Source: Drosophila pseudoobscura (taxonomy: Eukaryota; Arthropoda; Insecta; Diptera; Drosophilidae). From it: a stretch of DNA of 64,000 bases. Shown here piece by piece: positions 10,930 through 23,699 of the stretch. How positions within the stretch are numbered: the stretch's first letter is position 1; the number at the start of each line of letters is the position of its first letter. The notes below the pieces were generated by a model, which ran no database searches, was not told where the DNA came from, and worked only from the letters and a program-made list of their open reading frames with translations. The stretch covers positions 2,852,001 through 2,916,000 of the forward strand of contig NC_046681.1 in assembly GCF_009870125.1 (NCBI RefSeq), given 5' to 3'. Position numbers and translations under genes: made by a program.

Positions 10930-11672
10930 GTTAATTTTGCAATCTATTGTATGTTTTTAATTTTCCCATATCTTAAAAATTATGTATGCCACAGATTTTC
11001 GTCGTTTGCGGGGAGGAAGGGGGTAGGTCGAAATTTTGAATTACACTTGTAACAGTGAGATCGAACAGAAGTGTGGGTACCAAATTTGGTGACTCTAGCT
11101 TAATAGTCTTTGAGATCTGTGGATGGTACAGATTTCCGTCCCTTGCGGCGGCTGAAGGAGGTGGGGTAAATTTTGAAATACACTTGTGCAGATTCGATAT
11201 CACAGGAGTGTGGATACCAAATTTGGTTGCTTTAGCTCTTATAGTCACTTGGATCTAGGCGCTCACTTTTAGCGATACGCAAAGTCGACCATGATAAGTG
11301 TGTGTTAGAGAGAGACAGAGCGAGAGAGAATGAAACTGTTTCTTTCATTCTGGCTATAATATTGGTACGATCTGGTTCAGATTTGACAGTAGATATAATC
11401 ATTCTTTACGATCATCATTTTCTCGTTTCTTTAAAATTGTGTATGCCGCAGATATTCGTCTTTTGTGCGGGAAATGTCTTTTGTGTTTTGAAATACACTT
11501 GCAACAGTAATATATAAAATGTCGTTATTCTAGCTCTTATAGTCTACGAGCAGTAAGCGCTCATAGGGACGGACAGACAGACATGGCCCAACGACTCGAC
11601 TATTGATACTGATCAAGAATATATGTATGTATGTACATACATATATACTTTATTGGGTCGGAAAACAGCATG
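10930..11672 (+). mobile_element. DINE-1/mini-me-like Helitron copy C (forward)
   Basis: Forward copy lacking the left terminus. It has two CGTTTGCGGG/CCTTGCGGCGG modules, TACCAAATTTGGT repeats, a GA-rich stretch (11307-11330, GAGAGAGACAGAGCGAGAGA), a very short GACA/GACG microsatellite remnant (about 11567-11583) and a right-end block ATATATACTTTATTGGGTCGGAAA. The terminal hairpin is missing. Confidence 0.75.
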
Positions 11673-12104
11673 CAACCAGGATTTAATCAAGAGTTGACTG
11701 ATTTCGAACAGCAAATTGATAGGACCATTCCATCTTACTGCGTTGCTGTGGTGTCATTAGTTGTTTGACTAAATTTAATGATTCGAAAGGATGCTACCTC
11801 TCAGGAACTGAATCTCCAGATTATAAATAATACACACTATTTACATTTTGTAAAAAATGTTATCTTAACATGTTTCTGTAACATGCTCGTTCGTCAATCT
11901 GGCAACGCCAACAGAAGGAACCATATTTGTTCTGTATTTTATGACTTGAAATCTTTTTCTACACCGAAAAAAAGTGGAATCCAAAACTTTACACTGGGTG
12001 TGATTTTCATTTTGAAACAATAATCACACTTAAGGCGCGAGATCGTTGCTCTCATTAAAAAACAACAAACACAAAACCTTCTCAATTTAAAGTTAGGTTA
12101 CCTC

Positions 12105-12395
12105 TCTGTTTTTTTGTGGACCTTTTTTTAAACCTTGTTTTGGACACAATATAATAGCAAAGAGTTAATAAAATTAGCATACCCTGTGAAAAATTGATTT
12201 AGCAATCGGATAAAATTATGACTTCCGAGCTGAAGGTCTCAGCCAGCTAATCATATTTGACGGAATATCAAACAAGAGGAATATGTATGATATTAGTAGT
12301 TCGACCTTAAAAATTCGTCTGTATATTTACGGTATATTTTAAAAATGAGACGTATATTTTGGTATATTTCTGAGGCACAGTCACACTGCATAATT
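12105..12395 (+). promoter_or_regulatory. Dispersed promoter-like repeat, copy 1 (upstream of IntS3)
   Basis: This matches copies at about 23700-24260, 60458-60815 and 60990-61330 (shared blocks such as ATCGGATAAAATTATG, GACGGAATATCAAA, AATATGTAT). It ends in CGGTATATTTT (12331), GGTATATTTC (12362) and CAGTCACACTGC (12379-12390). These are Ohler motif 6 and motif 1 type elements, placed about 190 bp before the IntS3 start codon. By inference the repeat supplies the IntS3 core promoter. Confidence 0.6.
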
Positions 12396-12579
12396 TTTCT
12401 GTCTATTCTAAAAAACAGAAAACACTATTTAGTAGATGTTTATTGAAATATATTTTACAAATGCTGTTTTCTTCATATTTGTTCAACAGTGTACGGTTAT
12501 GAAGTTACAAGAAAACCAAAAGGCACATTAAGAGATAACCTAGTGAAACTCAAGCATACCCTTACCCACACACAAGCAA

Positions 12580-15500
12580 ATGGAGCAGCAGCAACACGTC
12601 TCAAAGTTGTTTGTCTGCACGGCGGTTGATTGTAAAGATGATATCGAGGAGGTACGAAACTTAGATCAAAAAAATTGTACATTTGAAATAAATAATAATC
12701 TCTTTCTTGTTTATTTAGAAATTTGAGCGATCTTACACTAATCTGCAGCAACAAATTGCAGGCCTTAGTGATAAGGAGATGCACGACATGCTGTCGCAGT
12801 TTGTTTGTAAAGACAAACAGCATGACGAAATTTCAATTGGCTTCCTTTATATAATGCTAACTGACCCTGGTATGGCTCCAAAAACGTATCGAGATATAAC
12901 TCTTGTGTCCAGGGACGGCATGAATGTGATTGTTTCAAACCTTACCTTACTTGTCGCTGAGAAGTATTCTAAGCTCACAGAGGTTGCCCGCAGACAGCTT
13001 ATCTGGGTATTACGAGAATTTGTGAAGCACCAGGTACTCAGCGTCGAAAATGTAATTTGGAACTGTTTACGACAAGCTGGCGGAGGAGATGCGTCTCACA
13101 GAAACCTGTTTCTCGTGGAGAGTCTGCTCGATATATTCATAGAGTACAGAGCATGGCTGGAAGCCAATCCGTTTCTCGTACAATCCACAGTTTACAGCTA
13201 TGTCCGCCTCATAGAAGACCATGCTAATCCTGCCCTGATATCACTTCGTCAAAAGGAAGTAAAGTTTACAATTTCATTGATTCGGGAACGTTTCCATGAT
13301 ATCATTCCACTAGGAAGAGACTTTGTACGGTAGGTGTATAAAACAGTTAAATAATTTAAAAAAAAAAATATGCGAGTGAACCCTCGGCATGCATGATATT
13401 TAAAAAATACTTATTGTGATTGTTTATTTTTGTAATTACCTGTTTTAAAGTTGTCTTTATAGCAAGTATCAGATTGTAATTTATCTAATGAACTGACAAA
13501 ATTCCCAGAAGCTTCTGCACAGTATTAAATAACTTTTTTTTTCATTCAAAAATGTTTTGTAAAATATACAACATAAAACATTCAAGAAGCAAAAAAACAT
13601 TTGGAAAGAGTCGTCTAATATTTGTATTCTATTTATTTTTTCCAATAGCCTTTTACAAAACGTAGCGCGCATTCCCGAGTTCGAACAATTATGGCGGGAT
13701 ATTCTCTACAATCCCAAGAGCTTACATCCAACATTCAACGGGATTTGGCAATTACTACAAATTCGGACAAGCCGAAGGTTTCTGCAATGTCGCCTCCTAC
13801 CAGAGATGGAACGCAAATTACATTTTTTAGCATCGTCTGTAAAATTTGGCAATCAGAAGCGCTACCAGGATTGGTTTCAGGACAAGTATTTTGCCACACC
13901 TGAGTCGCACAGCTTACGCTCAGACCTCATCCGTTTCATAATTAATGTAATTCATCCGACTAACGATATGCTCTGTTCGGACATTATACCGCGATGGGCG
14001 ATCATAGGCTGGCTCATCTCATCATGCACAAACCCAATAGCATCGGCCAATGCAAAGTTGTCATTGTTTTATGATTGGTTATTTTTCGATCCAGCCAAAG
14101 ATAATATTATGAACATAGAGCCCGGCATTCTGGTGATGTATCACTCCATTAGAAATCATCCATTTGTCAGCAGTACGCTTTTAGATTTTCTGTGTCGCAT
14201 TACAAAGAACTTTTATGTGAAGCATGAGGATAAAATTCGAATGGGCGTATACAATTCATTAAAACTTATACTTGACAAACAGGTTTGGTGTAAAGATATA
14301 TTTCTTAGCCGTTTAAATACTTAATAATTATTATTTACAGGTAATACCAAACCTACAACCGCTATTTGAATCGCCAAAACTTGACAGAGAACTTCGCAAT
14401 TTAATACGAGAAAACTTCAGGGAATTTGTGTCGTCTTTTCCAAACCTATCTCAGCCCATTTATCCAACGCCACATCCTATTCAGAGTCAAATTTTTAAAA
14501 AAGATTTTCAAATGATGCATGGGGGTCAGTGTTCGTATTCCATAGTATATATCGTTTAAAGTCGTATCATAATCATTTTTATTTCTTCAGAAAATTATGA
14601 TATCGCTGGAACTGTGTTTTCTACTAACAGTGGATCTGTCGTATCGCTAGTAGATGAGGACAACAAAACGGCTATGCCGCCATCAGAGCGAGAAATTGAA
14701 GGCATTTTCAGGGACCAAGACGTTGAGAGCTTAGGAAGGAATAATAAAAACGATGAAAATACCGATGACGACGACGACTTGCCACTTTCAAAAGTCAGAT
14801 TGCGACAGATTACAAAAAAAAAACAATAATTTAATTAGTTTTCCTTTTCAGGTCAGACTTAAAGAAAAGCCAAAGGTTGAGCTAGCCGAAGCAATTGCCG
14901 AATCATTTGAAACTTTTATTACAAAACGGAACTCATTTACTTTTGAGGCATTTTTAAAAGATTTTCGTTCCTTACCTGCTTCTGCCTTTGAGGAGTTTCA
15001 GCTTAGTTATGTGATCTCGAATACCGTTTTAATTCTTCGCGAAACCTTACCCCAGCAAAATATATTCTCGGAGAGCAAGACTGATGAGAAGTTTTTGGCA
15101 AAGAGCATTAGCTATCCCATTTACGGTCTGTTTCGTTTTCTTTACGAAAACGATGAGAAAAGCAAAAAACCATTTCAAACAATGCTATCTGAGATATGTG
15201 AGCGAATACCTGAAACAGGATTTTTGTTTCTCTATTTTATGAAGATTCACTGTAAGTTGCAAACCCGCAAAAATTCACAACTGTCATATCAGTTCAAAAC
15301 GACCGTATATCGACAAATATGCGATGCGGCTGATGACAAGATTGGCAACTGCCTGGTCAGAGACCTCGACCTGCTTGAGAAGGAAAATACAACCATTTAC
15401 TTATGGCTCTTGCCTGACATCTATCGAGAGTTTAAGTCAATCGCCACCAATAACACTGAGCTATTGCGGATTACCCTGCGATGCATAGATGCAAAAAATG

Positions 15501-16730
15501 TTCGTGACATAATATACTCAGTCGCGCAAGGCAAGCTCACCATATTTAAACAAGATGGGCTGATTGATTGTATTAGAGAGAGTTTAGATTATGAGACATA
15601 CGAACAATTCTGTCTGTGGCAGCTCGTTCAAGCACATGATGTACCCTTAAAGACTATTCAGGTAAGCAGTAGTTGTGATCTCAACTATTCTATTTTTATA
15701 CCCGGTGTACCTTATTAACTCACATTATACCGACTGAGTACCGGGTATAAAAGTAGAAGTTCACAATGTTTCCGCTCGTCACGCTAATAATTTCAAACTT
15801 TTTAGGACCTATTGCCAGAATTAGAAGCGGCAAATCATCCGGAAGCACTAAGTCATTTTCTCTTACTTTTAAAAAACGAAGAGCCGACGAATGAAATAAT
15901 TCGACTTATGCTAAGCAGGGAAGCTAAATCAAGGGGAGATCCCTTTGTCACTTCGGCGTTAAGGTAAACGTATACATTTGCCTACATTTGAGTAATATAT
16001 TAATATGAAACTATTTTGTTGATAGGTTTTGGTGTCAGCGGTACGAAGAAAAGCTGTCTGAAATCATTGCATCTTTGCTAACATCAAAATATCCTAGCTC
16101 ATCGCCTAACAAAAGAAAACGACCATCTAAAGGTAGTTCCGTTGCCAGCAGTACTCCCTCCGCTGATCAAGTAGGTTTATTACATAGAATCAGGATTTAC
16201 TAATTACTCTTTTTAAATTTTGTGCTTTAAAAGGTATTAAACCATTTAGAGCATTATAGAAGAAGTTGCAGGCACGGCACAGGTACCGGGCTATATGTTC
16301 ATGACATGATGCAGCGGGCTTTGCAATCGGCATATTCTCATAGTAATGAAAGCACAAAGGCAAGTACTCAGTACATATTTGTAATCTGGTTCATATAATA
16401 CAATATAATCCTATAGAAACAATTCAGCGATCTATTCGCATTGGCAGCGGAAGACGAAACCACTGCCGTTGGCCGCCGTGGCGGGAGCGGTCGAGGACGT
16501 AAGCAACCAGTTAGTAAAAAGGACGCAAATAATCACAGCGCAGGAAATAAAAAAAATTCGGAGATCATTAAAACTATATACTCATCCGATGAAAACTCGA
16601 GCGAGGTATGGAAAATTTGATATGGAACACTGTAACATTTAAAAACTAATACTTTTAGGAGGATTGGTCGAAACAGAAAACTACACAGGCTGCAAAGAAA
16701 CGGAAAAAAGTTATTAATGAGTCTGACTGA
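12580..16730 (+). CDS. IntS3: Integrator complex subunit 3
   Basis: Eleven exons: 12580-12651, 12719-13329, 13649-14282, 14341-14524, 14591-14793, 14852-15661, 15806-15963, 16026-16170, 16234-16359, 16417-16605, 16659-16730. They join with consistent phases to 1067 residues, close to the family length. Known role: Integrator, the nuclear complex that cleaves snRNA and other nascent RNAs; INTS3 also forms the SOSS DNA-damage complex. Seen here: a long helical-repeat body (for example [20 protein letters not shown] and [20 protein letters not shown]), an acidic low-complexity linker ([10 protein letters not shown], exon 5), a second helical region in exon 6, and a basic C-terminus ([17 protein letters not shown]) that looks like nuclear localisation signals. 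Intron 9 has a GC donor (AAG|GCAAGT at 16360). The start is the first Met after the promoter repeat. Confidence 0.95.
15690..15752. repeat. DINE terminal palindrome remnant in IntS3 intron 6
   Basis: TTTATACCCGG (15694-15704) and CCGGGTATAAAA (15740-15751) are inverted and match the GGGTATAAAA ends of the window's DINE copies, with about 35 bp between them. It looks like a collapsed or deleted insertion scar. Confidence 0.45.
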
Positions 16731-17254
16731 CAGTTTGAACGTCAAACTCTGGCTTCAGTCTCCATTGTATGCTTTGACGAAGTGAATTATATGAAAAACG
16801 AAAAAGAGTTTTTCAACGACATTAGTTAAGTTGAAAAGTGTTTCATAAGATTTTATAATTAATAAGTAAATAATTAGTAAAACAAACTATAGAATTTTTT
16901 GAATGTTAAAATTGTAACGTTATATTTTTTTATTTTCAATAAAAAAAAAAATGCTTATAGATCTTTTAAAAAAATTACGGATGGTCACAAGGAAATGAGA
17001 CGTGTCTATGTATAGGATCTTCACTAATAATAATATAATATGTTGTAACTAATGGGCAGATTAAGTAGGCTGACTGTAGGGTCGTCATTCCAGATTGATT
17101 AAAAATAGTTAGTCTTGGCTGTTTGAAACAAAAAATTCTTTTGAAATAAAGTTTCCCTGTTTAAGTAGATAATAACTCTTTGTCTCCGTTCTGCATCCGT
17201 AATAAGAACCGTAGGAACGTAACAAATAGCGTCAGATGTGCGGAATGTTCAAAA

Positions 17255-17760
17255 ATGGATCAGTTAAAGAAAGTATTGGCAGAGCGGGGCTTACCGTTTG
17301 AAAGCCGAATTACAGATGCGGTTGAAAGTTGCAATGGAGAGAACAGGACTCAGTGTTGAAAATTACGAGTTCTTGGATGAGGCTCCAGGTCGACAGTGGA
17401 GGAGAACCAGCCGGCATCGGACAATGGGCAGATGATGGCGATGTTGCATCAGATGATGCTGTAGATGAAGGGTCAAGGTGACCAACAGGAACAGATGATA
17501 TTGCACCTGAAGGATCAGGTAAAGGATCAAAGGGAAGTCCATTTACAAAGACTAGAAGCTATCGCAAAACAGATGGAAGATAAATGGGCCAACTTTGACA
17601 AGAAACTCCAGGAAAACTCACAAGCAGTTCAATTCAAAATGTCAGCGTATAAGAATAATTGGACTAAATCTGACCGCGCAGCTGCCTTGGTGATTCCCGA
17701 CGCAGATAAACTGAATAAAGAGGCTGTTAAGCGTGCCCTGTAGCGTTGCAGCCAGTCAGG
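17255..17760 (+). mobile_element. Second gag remnant of the SAP-like/coiled-coil family
   Basis: Begins with ATGGATCAG (MDQLKKVLAERGLP) and keeps GAGCGGGGCTTACCG and the GTTGAAAGTTGCAATGGAGAGA block found in the 5.8-kb copy. After a frame break, 17465-17743 encodes a Gln-rich coiled coil (EDKWANFDKKLQENSQAVQF) followed by a shortened capsid segment (IPDADKLNKEAVKRAL). Degenerate and non-functional. Confidence 0.6.
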
Positions 17761-19200
17761 TGTTGACTTGTGAGGCATCACTCTTAATATGCCGTTCATC
17801 ACCGAAAGCGCATATGTTACGAACTGAGGTGAATGATCGATTGTCAAGAAACGAGGGACATAGAGTATTCAAGCTTCATCTGAACTAAAACAGAATATAT
17901 GATGAGACAATGCAATGATCGACAAAACGGTGCCAGATTCCGGGAAATGAAAGACTACCCTGAGAAAATAATGGACTCGAGATTTGAAAACGGATCTAGA
18001 GCACGAGTCATTGTAGCTGATATCATAGACGACATCAGAATATGAGTACATTTTATGACCCGTTATGGTTTTGCTCTACATCGAGGGAAAGAGTTCCGAG
18101 CTATGAGAATGCACAACTACCTATATGTGCAAACGGTGACTACGGGTACGTGAGATTTTATTTTTTATATATTATTAATATATTAATATACATTTTTAGC
18201 CAAAACGTTTCGTTTGCCCCGCATTTTATTTTTAAAAATCTTTGTAACTGAATTTTTTTCCTAGACTTCTTAATAAGTTACTTCAAAAGTAACGGTACAC
18301 ATAATTTTATTTTTTTCTTGTCTGTGATCATTTATTATAAAATACATACTATTTATCTAGTCGTAAAATAAAAAAAGTTTCGTTTTCGGTGCTCCCGTTT
18401 TCACAATTTTTGTATCAATATACATATTTCAATTTCTCATCTACGTATTTTGCCAAAAAAAAATATCTGACCTGGCTTCTTCGAAAATATGCAGCGTGAT
18501 AAAAAGGACTTTTTTCAATTTCTTTTCTTAAAGCAAAATGACGACAGAAAGTACGCGATTTAAGAAGATTAAGATATCTTAGATGCAACACCTGACGAGC
18601 TGAGAGTAACAGCATGCATATTGAAAATTCAATTGCTAATGGTCAAATTTTTTGCACCAACATTTTGAAAAATGTGTCGGGAAACAGGTTCTGTTGTTCC
18701 GATGTTCTGTTACGCGTAAACGCCAATGTTCTGATAGCCAAATAAGGCTGCGTCAGCTGTCTGCAAGAAAACGAAAAATATTGTTGCCCGGACCAGTTAT
18801 TTCCGAGCCAAATTTGAGCTTGTGTTAAGAACAATTTATAGAAAAGACACAAGCTAAATTGCTCTGTCAATTTTTTGCAATTAAGATGAGCCCGTCTAAA
18901 TAAGTCCTTTTTATGAATTTTTCAATTTGTGTATGGAGCTAAAAATCAGCTGAGAAAATAACTTTTATCGATTTCGGATTTCAGTTATCGGGCTACAAAT
19001 CAGCTGAGAAACAACCTTCGTGTGTACAATAGTGTGCAACTAAGTACAGTAAAATAGTAAATATAAATAAATAAATAATATGCATGATACAATATATAAT
19101 ATATATAATCAGTGTAATGTACATGTTACTTTTTCGATATTTTACTTTTTAGCTTTTTCCACCGCCGATTCATACCAATTGAACTACATGCACACATTAA
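17761..19200. other. Intergenic with a dispersed repeat (about 18640-18870)
   Basis: No gene is supported. About 120 bp at 18740-18860 match 50980-51100 at moderate identity (shared CAGCTGTC, ATTATTTCCGA, TAAATTGC), suggesting an unnamed old repeat. The remainder is AT-rich. Confidence 0.45.
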
Positions 19201-19220
19201 ACCGCACATGAGTTTCTCAA

Positions 19221-20133
19221 ATGGTTCCGACACGTAAACGTATAGTGATAATTATTTGCGTAGTCGTCATACTCGGCTGTTTGCTACGAATTTTACTTTT
19301 CAATTCTCCCCTGCCAACATTATCGGTAAGTACATATGTAAACGTTTTGTTTTTTTTATTACTACTGACTTAATTTCCATTCTGTGCAGGACCAGGAAAA
19401 TTATCAACGGACCATTGGAGCGCCTGTGCTAGTTAAGGTTTTCTATGAGGCATTATGCCCAGACTCAAAGTACTTCCTTACAAAACAGCTACTTCCAGCA
19501 TACGAGGCTGCTGCACCAATAATGGAGGTGCTACTTGTTCCTTACGGCAAGGCGACAACAAGTGAAAACGATGGCAAATTAAGTTTTGATTGTCAACATG
19601 GTCCTACAGAATGTCAGGCAAATATATATCACGCGTGTGCGTCTGAAGCAATTGAAGATCCGCTAGTTCGGTTACAGGTTGTATCCTGTATGATTCGAGA
19701 CAATCGTTCCCCTCAAGAGGCAATGCGCAAGGTAATTATGGCGTGATGCTCCTCAAAATATTATATTGTGTAGGATAGGACCTTAAAAACATAGTATAAA
19801 CATTGATTTTGGAAATAGCCCATAAAATTTATTAGATAACAGGAAAAAACTAAAATATTCCATTGGTGGAAACCAATTTATCTCTTCCAGTGCGCGAAAC
19901 AGCACGTTGATCTCGTACAAAAATGTTATGACAGTAAGCAAGGATCAGAGCTGCTGAAACAGAATGGAGAAGCCACACATTCCCTCAGGCCACAAGTAAC
20001 ATTTATTCCAACTATAACAATAGATGGCTACCAGGGTAGACAGGCATCTATTTTAAAAAACTTGCTTTTTGAAGTGTGTAAAGCTGCCGGTGACACAGAT
20101 CAAGCTAAACAAATATGCAAAAACACTGTGTAG
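19221..20133 (+). CDS. GILT-like lysosomal thiol reductase, CPDS active site
   Basis: Three exons (19221-19325, 19390-19731, 19891-20133) encode 229 residues. Known family role: gamma-interferon-inducible lysosomal thiol reductase reduces protein disulfides in endo-lysosomes. Seen here: an N-terminal membrane or signal segment (IVIIICVVVILGCLLRILLF), then VKVFYEALCPDSKYF, the family-typical position of the active site. It also has the GILT signature CQHGPTECQANIYHACA (residues about 102-118) and further paired Cys downstream (VSCMIRDN, CAKQHVDLVQKCYD, the C-terminal KQICKNTV). The active site reads C-P-D-S where thioredoxin-fold GILTs normally have C-x-x-C, so the resolving Cys is missing. 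D. melanogaster has a GILT-like gene in the same chromosomal region, from memory. Confidence 0.9.
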
Positions 20134-20311
20134 GGCAATTGTTTCCAGCACAAAATACAGCATATTCTATGCTTAAGAGACTACAAAGATTATCATTTTA
20201 ACCAACTTTTAATTCTAACAAAACATAAAAATATGTAAATACACAATTTCAATAAAAATAATTGTACATATAAAAATATATATATATGTGATTAAAGCTC
20301 CTTTAGTTTTG

Positions 20312-22593
20312 TCATGTGCTTATAATTGAATGATCGACTTGAATATTTACATCATGGCTTGCTATGTACTCTTCCACATTGGGCTCGCAATTTACAGCAA
20401 TTAAGAACCTTTTCATAAGGCAGCACTTTGTGTCGCACAGATTTAATGCAAATTCAATAGTAAATATAGGGTTGTTTTCGCTGCTAAAATCATTTTTCAA
20501 AACTTGTGCCTGCAAGTTACACATTCCATTTTTCAGGCATCCAGATTTTTGATTTACCTCCAGTGCACTATTCAACGTTCTTATCGTCCATTTTTGTGGA
20601 GCTTCTTCTGTAAACTTAAGCTGTGGTGAAAGTCGAATGTTAAAGTTAATCGTGCTCTTTCTACTACAATGCAAAGGCAACGCACTAAGCATATGTGGTT
20701 CGCCATTCTTTGGCAGAAGTTGCGGAGCATCTGTTTCACTAGCACAGTCAACTTTGTTAAAATCTAGTAAAAATGGTCGGGCTTTTAAAGTTAACAAATC
20801 AATTATTTGTATGGCGTGATTATTAGTATCTGAAACCAACAAATTCCTCCCTTCTGCGTCCAAGCATAGTCCAGCTGGCTCGTTGAAAATCAAAGGCGTG
20901 CCTCCTTGACTCTTTATAGCCAACGTCGAAACACAGTTCGTCTCCGTGTCAATAACTTTAATTTTATGATTATATGTGTCAGCCACATACACCTTGTTGT
21001 CCGCATCACTATGTGTAACTCCAAGCGGATGTTGAAGTTTTGCATTAAAAAGCTTGCCATCGACATCGCCGAACGCAAAAAGGTTCTGAAAATTTTAAAT
21101 ATGTACGTGTTTTTAATGGTCGTTTCTTAATAATACAACTTACCAGGGGGTTGCGATCCCCTCCAACTACTGGCATCACTTTTCCATCAATCATAGATGC
21201 CTTTCGTATGCTAGAGCTTTCGCTGTCAGCTATAAAGAGAAAATCCTTTGACATGGCCAGGCCAGAGGGCTGCGCAAATGCAGCGTTCTGTGGATATGAG
21301 TTGTTACGATTTTCCTCCAGACCGTTGCCGATTAACGACACACAGCAAAGTGGTTCGAACTTGCGAAATTTCCACCATATAATACCTTCTGGAAAGTATC
21401 CCCAAATCTGGTGGGTTCCGGCCATTGAGATAAGTATAATAGTTTTTTCAGGCACATTACGCTCGTCAAGATGAAAAGACATATCCATATCACGTGTGCG
21501 AAATACAGCCAAATCCCAAGGCGAAGATAAAGCCTGCAGCGGCCCTACACGACCACCAATCCGTTCGTTTCCTTGATGCCCTGTACCAGCAAGGGTTTCT
21601 ACTAATTCATTTTCTAGCGATATTTTTCGGAGTGCGTGATTTTCGGTATCGGCAACAATTAGCGTGCTCTCATTAAGAAATGCCACGCCCTGAGGACTAT
21701 TAAAACGTGATAGAGCCAATTTACCATCAACGAAGCCAGCCTGAAGACCTCCGATCTTATGTTCTACGACACCATCAGCAGACACCACAAGTACCCGATT
21801 GTTACCAGCGTCAGCTATTGCGTAGCGACCTAACGAACTTCGAGCAATTTTAGCGGGAAAACGCAAACTAGACGTCGGATGCAAATGACTTGATAGCTTC
21901 ATAGGTAGACTGCCTAAGTTTATTTTTTCCTGTCGGCTAAAGAAAGATAACGCGGCACCAATAAACTCCTGCATGAATATCCCATGTCCTTCACCCATAA
22001 GTAACAACATGGGCAAACCAGTCGGACTCAACACCATTATTGATGGCCAGCAGCGTACACCAAGAGCACGCCACAAAGCGGAACGGGAATCGTTTACAAT
22101 GGGATGCGTGATTCCATATCGATCTACAGCAGACAGTATGTTTGCAGTAGTGCGCTCGTTCTCAAATTTCGGACTGTGTACACCGATAACTACAAGTCCG
22201 CTTTCAATGGGAAATCGCTCTTCTAGACTATGCAGCTCTGGTAATACGTGCATGCAGTTTATGCAACAATAGGTAAAGAAGTCTAGAACGACAACTTTTC
22301 CGCGCAGACCTTCTAGAGATAAAGGTTGACTGACGTTAAACCAATCCAAATCTAAGACCATATTAAATAAATATTTATACAAAATTATGATTTCATTCAA
22401 ACTCACCTGATTCAAATTCAATGTTTGTAGACTTTAGCTTAGCAATGGAGTTGTCGTCGTCCCATCGCTCAAGATAGTCAATAAGTACTTTCACTTTTTC
22501 TTTCTCTCCATTGGTGTTGCGGTATGTTTGCTGTAACTCATCTGTTATATATGTAACGATGTCGATTGGCGGTAGATCGTCGGAGTTATCCAT
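20312..22593 (-). CDS. NHLRC2: NHL-repeat/thioredoxin-domain protein, NHLRC2 homologue
   Basis: Three exons (22593-22407, 22351-21144, 21085-20312) give 722 residues; human NHLRC2 is about the same size. Domains in order: a short helical N-terminus (MDNSDDLPPIDIVTYITDEL); a thioredoxin-like domain (GLRGKVVVLDFFTYCCINCM, the CCINC site typical of NHLRC2); a six-bladed NHL beta-propeller (repeats such as YAIADAGNNRVLVVSADGVV, LIVADTENHALRKIS, FIADSESSSIRKAS, VYVADTYNHKIKVID, NLLVSDTNNHAIQIID); and a C-terminal beta-rich domain. It is a conserved cytosolic protein linked in vertebrates to cytoskeleton and fibrosis phenotypes; its substrate is unknown. It is convergent with the GILT-like gene, and their 3' ends lie 178 bp apart. 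Splice sites are GT-AG and phases agree. Confidence 0.95.
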
Positions 22594-22654
22594 TTAAATA
22601 AATTTTTAATTCTGAATGGTACAAAGAAATAGTGGAGTATATATATTATACATC

Positions 22655-22670
22655 AATATATCGATATATA
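22655..22670 (-). promoter_or_regulatory. DRE-like element upstream of NHLRC2 homologue
   Basis: The palindromic TATCGATA (22659-22666) lies 66 bp upstream of the ATG. This is the core of the DREF-binding site found in many TATA-less Drosophila housekeeping promoters. A second TATCGATA lies at 24391-24398 upstream of uex. Confidence 0.6.
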
Positions 22671-22699
22671 GTGTGATATTTATCGTTTCGGTGCATTCA

Positions 22700-23690
22700 G
22701 AAATAAATTCGACAATATTTTTAGAGGGGGAGGTCATGAGTGACCAGCACAACCAAATAAGTATGTAAATATTTAGGGTATTTCTTTAATATTGTCAGAA
22801 AACATATGGCACATTATTTTTGTATAATTTCGTTACAAATATGTTTGTATGTTACAAATGTTTTTCCAATAATTGTTTCAATTTTCAGAACCAATTTTGT
22901 TGGTTTGGTGAATATGAAATTCACTATCACAATTGTCAGCACATGAGATGTAAACAGACGAAAAATTCTAAGTATAGCATTGTTAGTATAACAAAATAAT
23001 AATATAAGTGCGTGTCACATGTTGCAATAGCAGAATAGCAGAAAAAAAGAAAACGATTTGATCATCGAAATGGCTATTGAAACGTGACCTAGACCTAGAC
23101 CTAGACGTGACTTAATCACAAACATTATGCTATCTCTTTCTTCGCAGAAAATTTGGGAAAGTCCAATGTCATAACGCTATAAACAAACACAAACAGTGTA
23201 ACCGTAGAGTATGTGCACTCGGTCACACTATGCCCCGAGTGAAATATATGAACAATTTTGTCGCCAAAAAAATTTAGCTTAGCTTTATATTTAGCTCACA
23301 TACCCATTACATCGGCATTTTTAGAGTATTATGAAAGTTTTTGAAGAATTTGGCACCACGGAAGAACTCTTACAAGTATAAAAGAAAAACCAAGGTTTTG
23401 GTCTGAATTGTGAAATTTCACAATTTGAAATAAATAAATTGGCGATGGAATCGGCTATAATAAAACTAAACATATCAGAACTATAGAACTAGAACGTTAC
23501 TTTTTGGACGCCCTTAAAAGTCTTGGTGCTTGAATTTGCGGAGTATCAGCAATGTTGTAATTCGAAATCTTTATAATGGGATATACTCCACTTCAACTTG
23601 TGTATTTTTTTTTGTTTTTAATAGCTGCAAAGTAATAATATAAAAACGAGCGTGAACGTTGTCTGGAAGAAGGACTTTTAATATTAATGT
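22700..23690. other. Intergenic; isolated motif 1 at 23219
   Basis: No coding sequence is seen. CGGTCACACTA at about 23219-23229 is a strong match to Ohler motif 1, so an unannotated start site is possible. A short CCTAGA direct repeat lies at about 23090-23106. Confidence 0.35.
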
Positions 23691-23699
23691 AAAGAAATA

